Positions 35,070 through 44,506 of a stretch of DNA of 64,000 nucleotides are shown in pieces. This stretch comes from Burkholderia pyrrocinia. Its GTDB lineage: Bacteria > Pseudomonadota > Gammaproteobacteria > Burkholderiales > Burkholderiaceae. The stretch spans positions 1,674,001-1,738,000 of the forward strand of contig NZ_CP094459.1 of the NCBI RefSeq assembly GCF_022809715.1, read 5' to 3'. The first letter of the stretch is position 1. The number at the start of each line of letters is the position of its first letter. The notes beneath the pieces are model-generated. The model worked only from the letters and a program-made list of their open reading frames with translations. It searched no databases and was not told where the DNA came from. Made by a program: the position numbers and the translations under genes.

Positions 35070-36056
35070 ATGAACGACAACGACCACCGCCCGGTGCGCT
35101 TCGGCATCGTCGGCGCAGGCAGCATCGCGCGCCGCTTCGCGCAAAGCCTCGCGCACGTTCCAGGCGCTACGCTCGCCGGTGCCTGGGCCCGCCGCGCCGA
35201 CGCAGCGGCAGCCTTTTGCGAGACATGCGGCGGCACGCCTGCCGCGAGCCTCGAAGCACTCCTCGCGAGCGACATCGACGCGGTCTACATCGCGACGCTC
35301 CATGACAGTCACGCACAGTACACGCTGGCCGCACTTGCCGCCGGCAAGGCCGTGCTGTGCGAAAAGCCCGCAACGCTGAATGCGACGCAACTCGATACCG
35401 TGCTGCGTGCGGCACGCGACGCCGGACGGCTCTTCATGGAAGCGATGAAACCGCCGTTCTTTCCGCTGTACCGCCAGTTGCGCGCGCACCTGCATGACGA
35501 TCCGATCGGCGAGATCCGGCTCGTGCGCGCAGGGTGCGCATCGTCGTCGGTACCCGGCGACCATTCCGTCTATCGCCTCGATCGCGCGGGCGGCGCGCTG
35601 CTCGACATCGGGATCTACGAGGCGTTTCTCGCGGTCGACTGGCTCGGCGCGGCGCTCGACGTGCAGACGCTCGGCCGCGTCGGCGCGACGGGCGTCGACA
35701 TGTTCGCGAGCCTGAACAGCCTGCATGCGAACGGCGGGATCGCGCAGCTCTTTTGCGGGCTCGACGTGATGGGGCGCGGCGATGCGCTGATCGCCGCGGC
35801 CGGCGGGCACGTGACGATTCACGAGAAATGGTGGAACCCTGCGCGCGCGACGATCCGTTATGCGGACGGGCGCACCGTCGAACTCGACGCACCGGCCGAA
35901 GGCGGCGGGCTGAACTACGAGACCGCGCATTTCTGCGACCTGCTGCGCACGGGCGAAACCGAAAGCCCGATCATGACGCACGACCATTCGCGACAGATGA
36001 TCGCGATGACCGATGCCGCGCGTGCCGCGCTCGGCGTGCGCTATTCGGGCGAGTAG
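35070..36056 (+). CDS. Gfo/Idh/MocA-family NAD(P)-dependent oxidoreductase
   Basis: A 328-residue protein with an N-terminal Rossmann fold (FGIVGAGSIARRFAQSL at residues 10-27) and the family motif EKPATLN. The C-terminal substrate domain contains GGALLDIGIYE, the usual GG..D.G.H/Y signature. Substrates in this family are sugars, inositols or trans-dihydrodiols; none can be assigned. It starts at the ATG at 35070; the upstream in-frame codons lack a ribosome-binding site. Confidence 0.88.
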   Translation: MNDNDHRPVRFGIVGAGSIARRFAQSLAHVPGATLAGAWARRADAAAAFCETCGGTPAASLEALLASDIDAVYIATLHDSHAQYTLAALAAGKAVLCEKPATLNATQLDTVLRAARDAGRLFMEAMKPPFFPLYRQLRAHLHDDPIGEIRLVRAGCASSSVPGDHSVYRLDRAGGALLDIGIYEAFLAVDWLGAALDVQTLGRVGATGVDMFASLNSLHANGGIAQLFCGLDVMGRGDALIAAAGGHVTIHEKWWNPARATIRYADGRTVELDAPAEGGGLNYETAHFCDLLRTGETESPIMTHDHSRQMIAMTDAARAALGVRYSGE

Positions 36057-36070
36057 GCGGGAACGAAGGT

Positions 36071-36095
36071 GCCGGGCCTGCGTGCGCGGCCCGGC
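36071..36095. terminator. GC-rich hairpin between convergent genes
   Basis: GCCGGGCC (36071-36078) pairs with GGCCCGGC (36088-36095). There is no T-run, so intrinsic termination is uncertain, but its place between convergent stops fits a transcript-end hairpin. Confidence 0.4.
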
Positions 36096-36108
36096 GGATG
36101 GCGTGCGC

Positions 36109-36801
36109 TCAGTGCCGCGACGGCAGCGACAGGCGCTTTTCGTACCAGCGCTGCACCCATTCGAGGATCTGGCACAGGATCCAGTACACGGCCGCGGCGG
36201 CGAGATAGAGCGGTAGCGGCTGGTAGGTCGCCGCGATCACTTCCTGCGCGCTGCGCAGCAGTTCGGTCACGGTGATCACGGACACGAGCGACGTGTCCTT
36301 GATCAGGCTGATCAGGCTGTTCGACAGGCTCGGCACCGCAATGCGCAGCGCCTGCGGGCCGATCACGTAGCGCAGCGTCTGCCCCCACGACAGCCCGAGG
36401 CTGTACGACGCGAGCCACTGGCCGCGGTGGATGCCGTTGATCGCGCCGCGCATGCTTTCGGACATGTAAGCCGCGACGTTCGCGGACAGCGCGATGACGC
36501 CGGCCGGCGTCGGTTCGAGCGAGATGCCGAGGCTCGGCAGCCCGTAATAGATGACGAAGATCTGCACCAGCAGCGGCGTGCCGCGCATCAGGCTCACGTA
36601 CGCGCGCGCGAGCCACGCGAGCGCGTTGACCCAGATGCGTTCGAAGCCGTCGAGCGGCTCGCTTTGCCGGATGCCCATCATCGCGAGCACGACGGCGCCG
36701 AGCAGGCCGAACACCATCGACAGCACGGCGAACTTGACGGTCAGTACGGCGCCCTGGGCGAGCACCGGCAGCGATTGGACGAGCAGGGACGTTGTCGACA
36801 T
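36109..36801 (-). CDS. Polar amino acid ABC transporter permease, cystine/glutamine type
   Basis: A 230-residue inner-membrane permease of the HisM/GlnP family with about five TM helices. The EAA-type loop lies near YSLGLSWGQTLRYVIGPQALR, which contacts the ATPase. It would import an amino acid delivered by the binding protein encoded just upstream. No ATP-binding subunit gene is adjacent: the next gene downstream is the convergent oxidoreductase. Confidence 0.9.
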   Translation of the reverse strand: MSTTSLLVQSLPVLAQGAVLTVKFAVLSMVFGLLGAVVLAMMGIRQSEPLDGFERIWVNALAWLARAYVSLMRGTPLLVQIFVIYYGLPSLGISLEPTPAGVIALSANVAAYMSESMRGAINGIHRGQWLASYSLGLSWGQTLRYVIGPQALRIAVPSLSNSLISLIKDTSLVSVITVTELLRSAQEVIAATYQPLPLYLAAAAVYWILCQILEWVQRWYEKRLSLPSRH

Positions 36802-36860
36802 GGAATACGAATTGGATGCGTGCGCGAAAGCGCAATCATAAACCGGACGAATAAAGCAAA

Positions 36861-36886
36861 GGGCGGCATCGTTGCGGATGCCGCCC
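36861..36886 (-). terminator. Hairpin between binding-protein and permease genes
   Basis: GGGCGGCATC (36861-36870) pairs with GATGCCGCCC (36877-36886). On the minus strand it is followed by TTTGCTTTATT. It probably partially terminates or stabilises the mRNA, giving more binding protein than permease, as is common in such operons. Confidence 0.6.
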
Positions 36887-36923
36887 TGTCCGGCCCGCCG
36901 TCAGGCGGGAAATGCAGGCGTGC

Positions 36924-37718
36924 TTACTTGATCGGCTTCGTCACGTCGATGCCGAACCACTTGTCCGAGATCTTCGTGAACGTGCCGTCGGCCGCGAGCT
37001 GGGCCATCGCGTCGTCGATCGCCTTCTGGAACTTCGGGTTGCCCTTCTTGAACGGGATGCCCGACGGGTTCGCCGAACCGACGTTCGCGCCCGGGCGCAG
37101 CGGCAGCTGCGAATTCTTCGTCAGGTACGCGAGCATCAGGCGGTCGTTGAGCGCTGCATCGAGGCGGCCGGCCGCGAGATCGCGCAGGTACTCGGGCGCG
37201 CCCGGGTACGTCTTCACGTCGATGCCGGGCACCGACTTCGCCATGTCCATGTAGTTCGTGCCGAGCGCGACGCCGAGCTTCTTGCCCTTCAGGTCTTCCA
37301 GCGACTTGAAGTCACGCGAGTCGTCCTTGCGCTGGATCAGTTGCGCGGACGAGTACGTGTACGCCGGCGAGAAGTCGAGCGTCTCCTTGCGCTTGTCGGT
37401 GATGCCGACCTGGTTGGCGATCACGTCGAACTTGCCGGCCTGCAGGCCCGCGATGATGCCGCTCCATTCGGTCGTCACGAACTCGGCCTTCACGCCGAGC
37501 TTCGCGGCGACGGCCTTCGCGACGTCGACGTCGAAGCCGACGAGCTCACCTTGCGGGTTCTTCGAGTTGAACGGCGGGAACGTGCCCTCGAGGCCGATCC
37601 GCAGCGTGCCGCGTTGTTTCACCTGGTCGAGGAGGTCGGCCGCATGCGCGGTGGCGGCGGCGAACGACGTGCCGATCAGGCCGGCAACCAGCAGCTTCTT
37701 CAGCAGCGAAAATTTCAT
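36924..37718 (-). CDS. Amino acid ABC transporter substrate-binding protein, cystine-binding type
   Basis: A 264-residue periplasmic protein with signal peptide to about residue 26 (ATAHA), then the type II binding fold: LRIGLEGTFPPFNSKN, GFDVDVAKAVAAKLG, and DKWFGIDVTK at the end. Best match in memory is the cystine-binding FliY/TcyJ group; related polar amino acids are possible. The start is the ATG at 37716-37718, chosen by the signal peptide. The permease gene follows on the same strand. Confidence 0.88.
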   Translation of the reverse strand: MKFSLLKKLLVAGLIGTSFAAATAHAADLLDQVKQRGTLRIGLEGTFPPFNSKNPQGELVGFDVDVAKAVAAKLGVKAEFVTTEWSGIIAGLQAGKFDVIANQVGITDKRKETLDFSPAYTYSSAQLIQRKDDSRDFKSLEDLKGKKLGVALGTNYMDMAKSVPGIDVKTYPGAPEYLRDLAAGRLDAALNDRLMLAYLTKNSQLPLRPGANVGSANPSGIPFKKGNPKFQKAIDDAMAQLAADGTFTKISDKWFGIDVTKPIK

Positions 37719-37824
37719 CGTGTGAGCTTCCTTGCCCCGGCGGGGGCTCCTGTTCTGATAGTGCGACCGATGATAGCAAAAATGCAATCGATCGATAAAT
37801 ATCGTTTGTTTATGCCTATATAAC

Positions 37825-38862
37825 TTACGCGGTGCGCTCGCGGGCGATCGCCTTCACGCATTCGGCGACGAGCGCGGGGCCGCGGTAGATGAAGCCCGTA
37901 TAAAGCTGGACCAGCGATGCGCCTGCCGCGAGCTTCGCCCGGGCGTCCTCGCCCGAGAAAATGCCGCCGACGCCGATGATCGGCACTGCGCTGCCGACTT
38001 CGGCGTGCAGCTTGCGGATCACTTCGTTCGACGCATCGAACACCGGGCGGCCCGACAGGCCGCCGGCTTCGTCCGCATGCGGCAGGCCCTGGACGGCCGC
38101 ACGCGACAGCGTCGTGTTGGTGGCGATCACCGCTTCGATCTTGTGGCGCAGCAGCGTGTCGCCGATTTCCTTGACCTGTTCGTCGTCGAGATCGGGCGCG
38201 ATCTTCAGCGCGAGCGGCACGAGCTTGCCGTGCAGGTCGGCGAGGCGCTGCTGCTTGTCCTTGAGCGCCGCGAGCAGCGCGTCGAGCTCGCCCGCGCCCT
38301 GCAGCTGGCGCAGGTTCTTCGTGTTAGGCGACGAGATGTTGATCGTCACGTAGCTCGCGAACGGGTACACGCGTTCGAGGCAGTACAGGTAGTCCTCGGC
38401 CGCGCGTTCGATCGGCGTGTCGGCGTTCTTGCCGATGTTCAGGCCGAGGATGCCGCGATAGCGGGCGGCCTGGACGTTCTTCACGAACTGGTCGACGCCG
38501 TGGTTGTTGAAGCCCATCCGGTTGATCAGCGCTTCGGCCTGCGGCAGGCGGAACATCCGCGGGCGCGGGTTGCCGGGCTGCGCGCGCGGCGTGACCGTGC
38601 CGACCTCGATGAAGCCGAAGCCGAGCGCCGCGAGGCCGTCGATGGCCGCGCCGTCCTTGTCGAGGCCGGCCGCGAGGCCGACCGGGTTGCGGAACGTGAG
38701 CCCCATCACGGTGCGCGGCGCGTCGGGCACGCGGGAGGACAGCGCGTAGGCGAGGCCGGTGCGGCCGGCCGCGCCGAGCGCGCGCAGCGTGAGGTGGTGA
38801 GCGTCTTCCGCATCCATCTTGAACAGGGATGCGCGGGCCAGCGGATAAAGGGAACTGAACAC
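37825..38862 (-). CDS. pyrD: Dihydroorotate dehydrogenase (quinone), class 2
   Basis: A 345-residue membrane-associated flavoenzyme that oxidises dihydroorotate to orotate in pyrimidine synthesis. N-terminal amphipathic helices ([20 protein letters not shown]) bind the membrane. FMN and substrate motifs include [34 protein letters not shown] and the catalytic Ser region ATNTTLSR. The GTG at 38860-38862 is the likely start; a TTG 11 codons upstream gives an unsupported extension. Confidence 0.95.
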   Translation of the reverse strand: MFSSLYPLARASLFKMDAEDAHHLTLRALGAAGRTGLAYALSSRVPDAPRTVMGLTFRNPVGLAAGLDKDGAAIDGLAALGFGFIEVGTVTPRAQPGNPRPRMFRLPQAEALINRMGFNNHGVDQFVKNVQAARYRGILGLNIGKNADTPIERAAEDYLYCLERVYPFASYVTINISSPNTKNLRQLQGAGELDALLAALKDKQQRLADLHGKLVPLALKIAPDLDDEQVKEIGDTLLRHKIEAVIATNTTLSRAAVQGLPHADEAGGLSGRPVFDASNEVIRKLHAEVGSAVPIIGVGGIFSGEDARAKLAAGASLVQLYTGFIYRGPALVAECVKAIARERTA

Positions 38863-38959
38863 GGGAATTGGGCGGGCAGCCGGAATGAATGACAACCCGC
38901 TATTTTACCGGGAGTTGCGCGGCAGGGGCGTGCTTCGCTTCGCAGCCCCGCGGCGCGCG

Positions 38960-39790
38960 TCAGCCCGAGCCGGAATGCCCGCCGGGCAACGGCGCGCGGG
39001 CCAGTGCCGCATCGACGGGCGGCAGGTCGACCCGTTCCGGATCGAGTATCTTCCAGCGGCCGTCGATCAGCCCCTCGAGCGGGTGGAAGTTCGCCTTGTA
39101 CGCCATCTTCGGGCTCTCGCGGATCCAGTAGCCGAGGTACACGTACGGCAGCCCGAGGCTCTTCGCCTGCTCGATCTGCCACAGGATGTTGTAGGTGCCG
39201 TAGCTCGTGTGCCGGTCGTCGGGCTCGAAGAACGTGTAGACGGACGACAGCCCGTCGCCGAGGATGTCGATCATGCTGACCATGCGCAGCTTGCCGGGCT
39301 CGCCGCCCGGCGCGTCGAGGTCGCGGAATTCGACGAGGCGCGAGTTGATCCGGCTCTGCAGCAGGAACTGCTCGTACTGGTCGCGGCTGTCTCGATCCAT
39401 TCCGCCGCCCGCGTGGCGCGCGGACTGGTAGCGCATGTAGAGCGCGTAGTGTTCTTCGTCGTAGTGCAGCGGCGAAACCGTCGCGATGAGCGCGCGGTGC
39501 CGTTTCCACATCCTGCGCTGCGTGCGCGACGGCACGAACGCGTCGATGGGCACGCGCACCGGTACGCAGGCGCGGCAGCCGTCGCAGTACGGGCGATACG
39601 TGAAGACGCCCGAGCGCCGGAAGCCGGCCTTCACGAGTTCGGTGTAGATGTCCGAGTTGATCAGGTGGCTCGGCGTCGCGACTTGCGAGCGCGCGATACG
39701 GCCGTCCAGATAGCTGCACGGATAGGGCGCCGTTGCATAGAATTGCAGCGCCGAAAGCGGTGAAAGCGGCAGCTCAGTCGGGTGAGTCAT
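38960..39790 (-). CDS. bpt: Aspartate/glutamate leucyltransferase (arginyltransferase family)
   Basis: A 276-residue aminoacyl-tRNA-protein transferase of the ATE/Bpt family. It adds leucine to N-terminal Asp or Glu, creating an N-degron for ClpS/ClpAP. The N-terminal Cys cluster is YPCSYLDGR and [14 protein letters not shown]. The C-terminal GNAT-like domain contains [18 protein letters not shown] and YVYLGYWI. Encoded 34 bp downstream of aat, which acts in the same pathway. Confidence 0.93.
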   Translation of the reverse strand: MTHPTELPLSPLSALQFYATAPYPCSYLDGRIARSQVATPSHLINSDIYTELVKAGFRRSGVFTYRPYCDGCRACVPVRVPIDAFVPSRTQRRMWKRHRALIATVSPLHYDEEHYALYMRYQSARHAGGGMDRDSRDQYEQFLLQSRINSRLVEFRDLDAPGGEPGKLRMVSMIDILGDGLSSVYTFFEPDDRHTSYGTYNILWQIEQAKSLGLPYVYLGYWIRESPKMAYKANFHPLEGLIDGRWKILDPERVDLPPVDAALARAPLPGGHSGSG

Positions 39791-39823
39791 GGGCAGCTCT
39801 CGATGCAGGGAAGGAGTGCCGCG

Positions 39824-40588
39824 CTAGCGCTCGATCCCGGAGGGCGCCGCCGTTTCGGCGGGGCCCGTCAGCGCGGCGAGCACGCGCTTGTCGAACTGCC
39901 ACGGAATCGGCGGTTCGGCTACCGCGCGGCGCACGTGAGCAACAAAGGCCTTGCGTGCGATCTCGCGGCCGCCGAGCGACGCTAGATGCGACGTATTCTG
40001 CTGGCAGTCTATCATCTCCAGCCCCTGGTCGCGAAGGTGGGCGACGAGCGCGGCCAGCGCGATTTTCGATGCGTCGGTGGCATCCGCATACATCGATTCG
40101 CCGAAAAACATCCGCCCGAACGACACGCCGTACAGGCCGCCGACGCGGCGCCCGTCGTGCCATGTCTCGATGCTGTGCGCGTTGCCGGAGCGGTAGAGCG
40201 ACGTATAGGCGTCGATGATCTCCGCCGTGATCCACGTGCCGCGCTGCCCGCGGCGCGGCGCCTGCGCGCAGGCGCGCATCACGCCCGGAAAATCGTGATC
40301 GACGCGCACTTCCCATGCGGGCTCGCGCAGCACGCGCTTCAGCGTCTTGCGCAGCGACGGCGACACCTTGAATTCGGCCGGCACGAGGATCATGCGCGGG
40401 TCGGGGCTCCACCACAGCACCGGCTGGCCGTCCGAGTACCACGGGAAGATGCCGCGCAGGTACGCGTCGATGAGGCGCGACGGCAGCAGGTCGGCGCTCG
40501 CGGCGAGCAGCCCGGGCGCGCCGGTCGCGGGGCCGAGCGCGCGTTCGATGGGCGGAAACGGATCGTCCGGGCCGAGCCAGGGGACCAT
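39824..40588 (-). CDS. aat: Leucyl/phenylalanyl-tRNA-protein transferase
   Basis: A 254-residue enzyme that attaches Leu or Phe to N-terminal Lys or Arg for ClpS/ClpAP degradation. Family motifs: [44 protein letters not shown] and [17 protein letters not shown]. The ATG at 40586-40588 lies 10 bp after the Nudix gene stop. With bpt it forms a compact N-degron operon. Confidence 0.95.
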   Translation of the reverse strand: MVPWLGPDDPFPPIERALGPATGAPGLLAASADLLPSRLIDAYLRGIFPWYSDGQPVLWWSPDPRMILVPAEFKVSPSLRKTLKRVLREPAWEVRVDHDFPGVMRACAQAPRRGQRGTWITAEIIDAYTSLYRSGNAHSIETWHDGRRVGGLYGVSFGRMFFGESMYADATDASKIALAALVAHLRDQGLEMIDCQQNTSHLASLGGREIARKAFVAHVRRAVAEPPIPWQFDKRVLAALTGPAETAAPSGIER

Positions 40589-40598
40589 GGGGGCGGGC

Positions 40599-41144
40599 TC
40601 AGCCGTTGCGCAGCGAGCGGAAGATATCGCCGGTGTGCACGCCGTAGTCGCCGGCGGCGCGATCGGCGAAGAAGAATCGCAGGGTCTGGCTGACGGTCGG
40701 GAACGCGATTTCGTCCCACGGGATGTCGGCTTCGTCGAACAGCTTCACTTCGAGGCTTTCCTCGCCGGCTTCGAAACCCGGATCGGTGAGCCGCGCGAGG
40801 TAGAACAGATGGACCTGGTGCACGTGCGGCACGTTGAGCAGCGTGAACAGGTTCTGTACCTCGACGCGCGCGCCGGCTTCCTCGAGCGTTTCGCGCGCGG
40901 CGGCTTCGGCCGTCGTTTCGCCCATTTCCATGAAGCCCGCGGGCAGCGTCCAGAATCCGTAGCGCGGTTCGATCGCGCGGCGGCACAGCAGGATCTGATC
41001 GCCCCAGACCGGGACCGTGCCGACGACGTTGCGCGGATTCTGGTAATGGATCGTGCCGCAGTGATCGCAGACGAAGCGCTCGCGGTTGTCGCCGGGAGGA
41101 ATACGCGCGATGACTTCGTGGCCGCAGACGGAGCAGAATTTCAT
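40599..41144 (-). CDS. NudC-like Nudix hydrolase with zinc ribbon
   Basis: A 181-residue hydrolase. An N-terminal zinc ribbon (CSVCGHEV and CDHCGTIHY) is followed by a complete Nudix box GX5EX7REUXEEXGU ([20 protein letters not shown]). It likely hydrolyses a nucleoside diphosphate derivative; the substrate cannot be read from sequence. It heads the minus-strand Nudix-aat-bpt run. Confidence 0.9.
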   Translation of the reverse strand: MKFCSVCGHEVIARIPPGDNRERFVCDHCGTIHYQNPRNVVGTVPVWGDQILLCRRAIEPRYGFWTLPAGFMEMGETTAEAAARETLEEAGARVEVQNLFTLLNVPHVHQVHLFYLARLTDPGFEAGEESLEVKLFDEADIPWDEIAFPTVSQTLRFFFADRAAGDYGVHTGDIFRSLRNG

Positions 41145-41281
41145 GTCGAGTGGAAGGGACGAGGTGATGCGAGTGTATCACCGGGGCGCGGCATTCTTGA
41201 ACGCCTGCGCATGCCGGCGGCGTGCTGCCGCGAAGCGGCGGGCGCGCGCGAAGAGGGGGCGGGGATCGGGTGCGGAAAAAC

Positions 41282-41310
41282 AAAAAGCCCGGTACGAGAC
41301 CGGGCTTTTT
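41282..41310 (-). terminator. Rho-independent terminator after tRNA-fMet
   Basis: A perfect stem GCCCGG/CCGGGC (41287-41292, 41300-41305) with A and T runs on both sides. About 20 bp past the tRNA 3' end. Confidence 0.85.
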
Positions 41311-41328
41311 GCATGAATCTGGACGGGT

Positions 41329-41405
<77 letters not shown>

Positions 41406-41602
41406 TCCGTCGAAGAAATGAATTATAAGGAGTTCCCCTGACGCGTGCAAGCACTTTCTGACAATCGCGTGTCGCGTCTCGTGGGGACGGCACGGTGGGC
41501 GCGTGCGCTAGAATCGAGCGGTTTGTTTCGTCTCTTCGGCAGCGGCGCCGTGCGCAATCGCATCGGCACCGCTGCGACTCACCTTATTGCATCGACGGAT
41601 TC

Positions 41603-42100
41603 ATGGACATCGCTCACGATCTTCAATCGATCGGCGCGCAGGAACAGGCGCTCGTGTTTCCCCATTTCGACCCGGCCCGCGCGTGGGCGCTCGGCAACCG
41701 GATGCATGCGCTCGCGACGTCGCGCGGCCATGCCATCGCGATCGACATCGTCACGTTCGGCCAGCCGCTGTTCTACGCGGCGCTTGCCGGTGCGACCCCC
41801 GACAACGCCGACTGGGTCCGCCGCAAGCGCAACGTCGTCGCGCATTTCCGGCGCAGCTCGTATGCGATCGGCCTGCGCATGCAGCAGGCGGGCGCCACGC
41901 TGGCGGACAAGCACGGGCTGCCGATCGCCGAATATTCGCCGCACGGCGGTTCGTTTCCGCTGACCGTCGCGGGCGCCGGCGTGATCGGCTCGATCACCGC
42001 GTCGGGGCTGCCGCAGCGCGCGGACCACGAATTCGTCGTCGAGGCGCTGTGTGCCGAGCTCGGCCAGGACTACGCCGTGCTGGCCCTCGCAAGGAGCTGA
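41603..42100 (+). CDS. UPF0303/HbpS-like protein
   Basis: A 165-residue protein of the UPF0303 group in the GlcG/HbpS (DUF336) superfamily, with motifs [33 protein letters not shown] and the C-terminal [20 protein letters not shown]. HbpS relatives bind haem or cobalamin; the role here is unknown. It ends 3 bp before the SMR gene, so they are co-transcribed. Confidence 0.85.
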   Translation: MDIAHDLQSIGAQEQALVFPHFDPARAWALGNRMHALATSRGHAIAIDIVTFGQPLFYAALAGATPDNADWVRRKRNVVAHFRRSSYAIGLRMQQAGATLADKHGLPIAEYSPHGGSFPLTVAGAGVIGSITASGLPQRADHEFVVEALCAELGQDYAVLALARS

Positions 42101-42103
42101 GCG

Positions 42104-42442
42104 ATGCAGCTTCCCGGATACGCATGGCTCGCGATCGCGATCGTCGCGGAAGTGGTCGGCACGTCCGCGCTGCGCGCGGCGGACGGCTTCACGCGCTTCT
42201 GGCCGTCGGCGCTCGTCGTCGCCGGTTACGGCATCGCGTTCTACTGCCTGTCGCTGACGCTGCGCACGATGCCCGTCGGCATCATCTATGCAGTCTGGTC
42301 GGGCGCCGGCATCGTGCTGATCACGCTCGTCGCGATGCTGCTCTATCGTCAGGTGCCGGACGTGCCGGCGGTGATCGGTCTCGGGCTGATCATCTCGGGC
42401 GTCGTGGTGCTGAACCTGTTCTCGAAGATGCAGGCGCACTGA
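42104..42442 (+). CDS. SMR-family (EmrE-type) efflux transporter
   Basis: A 112-residue membrane protein with four TM helices. The essential proton/substrate Glu is in helix 1 (IAIVAEVVGTSALR, Glu16), and the GIIYAVWSGAGIV motif is in helix 3. It works as an antiparallel dimer exporting cationic drugs or guanidinium-type compounds; the substrate is not assigned. Confidence 0.9.
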   Translation: MQLPGYAWLAIAIVAEVVGTSALRAADGFTRFWPSALVVAGYGIAFYCLSLTLRTMPVGIIYAVWSGAGIVLITLVAMLLYRQVPDVPAVIGLGLIISGVVVLNLFSKMQAH

Positions 42443-42464
42443 ACGTGCGACTGCCATTTGCCGG

Positions 42465-43628
42465 ATGGCCCTCATGACCGATTCCACTTCCGTTGCCGTT
42501 TCCGCCGAATCCGCCCAGCCTGACGTGCGCGCCTATATCGCGAACCGCATCGGTTTTCTCGAACTGAACCGGCCGAAGGCATTGAACGCGCTGTCGGGCG
42601 GCATGATCCGGCTGATGCAGCAGGCGCTCGACGCGTGGCGCGACGATCCGGAGGTGGTTGCGGTCGTCGTGCACAGTCCGCATCCGCGCGCGTTCTGCGC
42701 GGGCGGCGACGTGCGCTTTTTCCACGACGCATGGCAGCGCGGCGACCGCGATGCGATCGACGCGTTCTTCATCGACGAATACACGCTGAACCATACGATT
42801 TTCACCTATCCGAAGCCCTATATCGCGCTGATGCACGGCGTCGTGATGGGCGGCGGCATGGGTATTTCGCAGGCGGCGCGGCATACGGGCGGCCTGCGCG
42901 TCGTGACTGATTCGACGAAGATGGCGATGCCCGAAACGCGCATCGGCCTGTTCCCGGATGTCGGGATGAGCTGGTTTCTCGCGCGCACGCCCGGCGCGAT
43001 CGGTCGTTATCTCGCCGTGACGGGCGCGACGCTCGACGCGGCCGGTGCGCTGTACGCGCAGCTCGCCGACGTCTATCTGCCCGATGCCGCGCTGCCGGCG
43101 CTGCTCGATACGCTACGCAGCGTGCGCATCGACAGCGGTGCGCAGGCCGTCGCCTGCGTGGCGGACGCGGCTGCCGCGCACAAGGTCGTGCCGACGCCGG
43201 ACACGTCGGCACTGGCCGATGCGCGTGCCGGGATCGACCGCCATTTCGCGCAGCCCGACGTCAATGCGATCCTCGCGTCGCTCGATGCCGAGCCGGATTG
43301 CGCGGCCGTCGACGGGTGGGTCGAGAAGGCGACCCATGCGATGCGCGGCCAGCTGTCGCCGCTGTCGATGGCCGTGTCGCTCGAAGTCGTCGAGCGCGCA
43401 CGCGGCGCGACGATGGCCGATTGCCTGCGGCGCGATCTCGATCTCACGCGCTCGACGTTCGCGCGCGGCGACGTGATCGAAGGCGTGCGCGCACTGATCG
43501 TCGACAAGGATCACCAGCCGGCCTGGCGCTTCAAGTCGGCCGCCGACATCGATCGGGCTGAGGTGCTCGCGATGTTCGACAGCCCGTGGACGCCCGACAC
43601 GCATCCGCTGCGGAACCTGAAGGATTGA
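42465..43628 (+). CDS. Enoyl-CoA hydratase/isomerase family, 3-hydroxyisobutyryl-CoA hydrolase-like
   Basis: A 387-residue crotonase-fold enzyme of the ECH_2 group. Oxyanion-hole motif AFCAGGDVRFF, GGGMGISQAARH, and the catalytic segment MPETRIGLFPDVGMSWFL match 3-hydroxyisobutyryl-CoA hydrolase, which acts in valine degradation. A second ATG at 42474 is possible. It ends at a strong bidirectional terminator. Confidence 0.88.
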   Translation: MALMTDSTSVAVSAESAQPDVRAYIANRIGFLELNRPKALNALSGGMIRLMQQALDAWRDDPEVVAVVVHSPHPRAFCAGGDVRFFHDAWQRGDRDAIDAFFIDEYTLNHTIFTYPKPYIALMHGVVMGGGMGISQAARHTGGLRVVTDSTKMAMPETRIGLFPDVGMSWFLARTPGAIGRYLAVTGATLDAAGALYAQLADVYLPDAALPALLDTLRSVRIDSGAQAVACVADAAAAHKVVPTPDTSALADARAGIDRHFAQPDVNAILASLDAEPDCAAVDGWVEKATHAMRGQLSPLSMAVSLEVVERARGATMADCLRRDLDLTRSTFARGDVIEGVRALIVDKDHQPAWRFKSAADIDRAEVLAMFDSPWTPDTHPLRNLKD

Positions 43629-43645
43629 CCCGCGCGCGAGACAGA

Positions 43646-43687
43646 AACGAAAAGGCCGCCTGCATGTGCAGGCGGCCTTTTCGTTTA
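43646..43687. terminator. Bidirectional Rho-independent terminator
   Basis: A nearly 20-bp perfect stem, AAACGAAAAGGCCGCCTGCA and its complement, with a two-base loop at about 43666. A and T runs flank it, serving the ECH_2 gene and the convergent small membrane-protein gene. Confidence 0.92.
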
Positions 43688-43736
43688 TTGACCGTCGATC
43701 GCTTTGCGGTCGACGGGCGCGGAGACCGGGCCCGCG

Positions 43737-44165
43737 TTACTCGTTGCCCGCGTCGTCCGACATGAACGCGCGCATGAACACGAGCGCGCCGAAGCCCCAC
43801 ACCGCGTTCGCCGCGAAGCCGGCCGCAAGCACGGGCATCATGTTGCCCGACGGCCAGATGCCGCGCAGCGGATCGATCGCGAACACGCGGGCTGCAGTCA
43901 GCACGATGCCGCCGAACATCAGTGAGCCGATCCACGACGCCTCGCGTTCCGGCGACACGCGCAACAGCCATGCCATCGGGATCGCGCAGCACGCGCTGAT
44001 CAGCGCGTTCGCGACAAATTCAGGAATGCCGAGCGGCGCGAACGGCTGCGTGGAGAAGCCGGCCGCGGCGATCAGGTCCGCTGTGTGAAGGAGTGCGAGC
44101 GTAGCCTCGCGGAAGAACAGGGCGGCAAGGAAGCCGGACAGGAACGGCAGGATGACTTTCTGCAT
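43737..44165 (-). CDS. Small inner-membrane protein, YagU/DUF1440-like
   Basis: A 142-residue protein with four predicted TM helices (VILPFLSGFLAALFF, ALISACCAIPMAWLL, SLMFGGIVLTAARVF, AGFAANAVWGFGALVF). The YagU-like assignment rests on size and helix pattern only. It starts at the ATG at 44163-44165, which initiates the first helix. Confidence 0.6.
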   Translation of the reverse strand: MQKVILPFLSGFLAALFFREATLALLHTADLIAAAGFSTQPFAPLGIPEFVANALISACCAIPMAWLLRVSPEREASWIGSLMFGGIVLTAARVFAIDPLRGIWPSGNMMPVLAAGFAANAVWGFGALVFMRAFMSDDAGNE

Positions 44166-44506
44166 CGATGAGTGCACCGCAGGCGCGCCCGGCCGGGGCC
44201 GTTCGCGCGGAGTTATTCGGATAGGTACGCCATTATAGGGCCCGGTCGCCGCGATATTCGCTCCAGCGTCGTGCTAATCACGAAAGCGGAAAACCTAAGC
44301 TCAAAAAAATCGTTCCAAAGCCCTGCACCGATCCCTAGACTGATTTCCCAGAAACAGCCGTGCAATCGCGTATTTGCCCGCTGCACGGCCTGACCCGCGA
44401 ACCATCCCGATTCGAACGCACACCATGCATGCGTCGCTCGACCGCGACGCGAGCAGGGCGACGTTTTTTTCAAATTTCGGCAAGAACAGTCAAGCAGGAG
44501 CAGCAG
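44166..44506. other. Upstream region of the ssuDCB operon
   Basis: About 340 bp between divergent genes, without a supportable coding region. It should hold the ssu promoter and the site for a sulfur regulator of the CysB/SsuR type (family knowledge). I could not identify either with confidence. CAGGAG before 44507 is the ssuD ribosome-binding site. ssuE and ssuA, expected here in many genomes, are absent. Confidence 0.5.
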
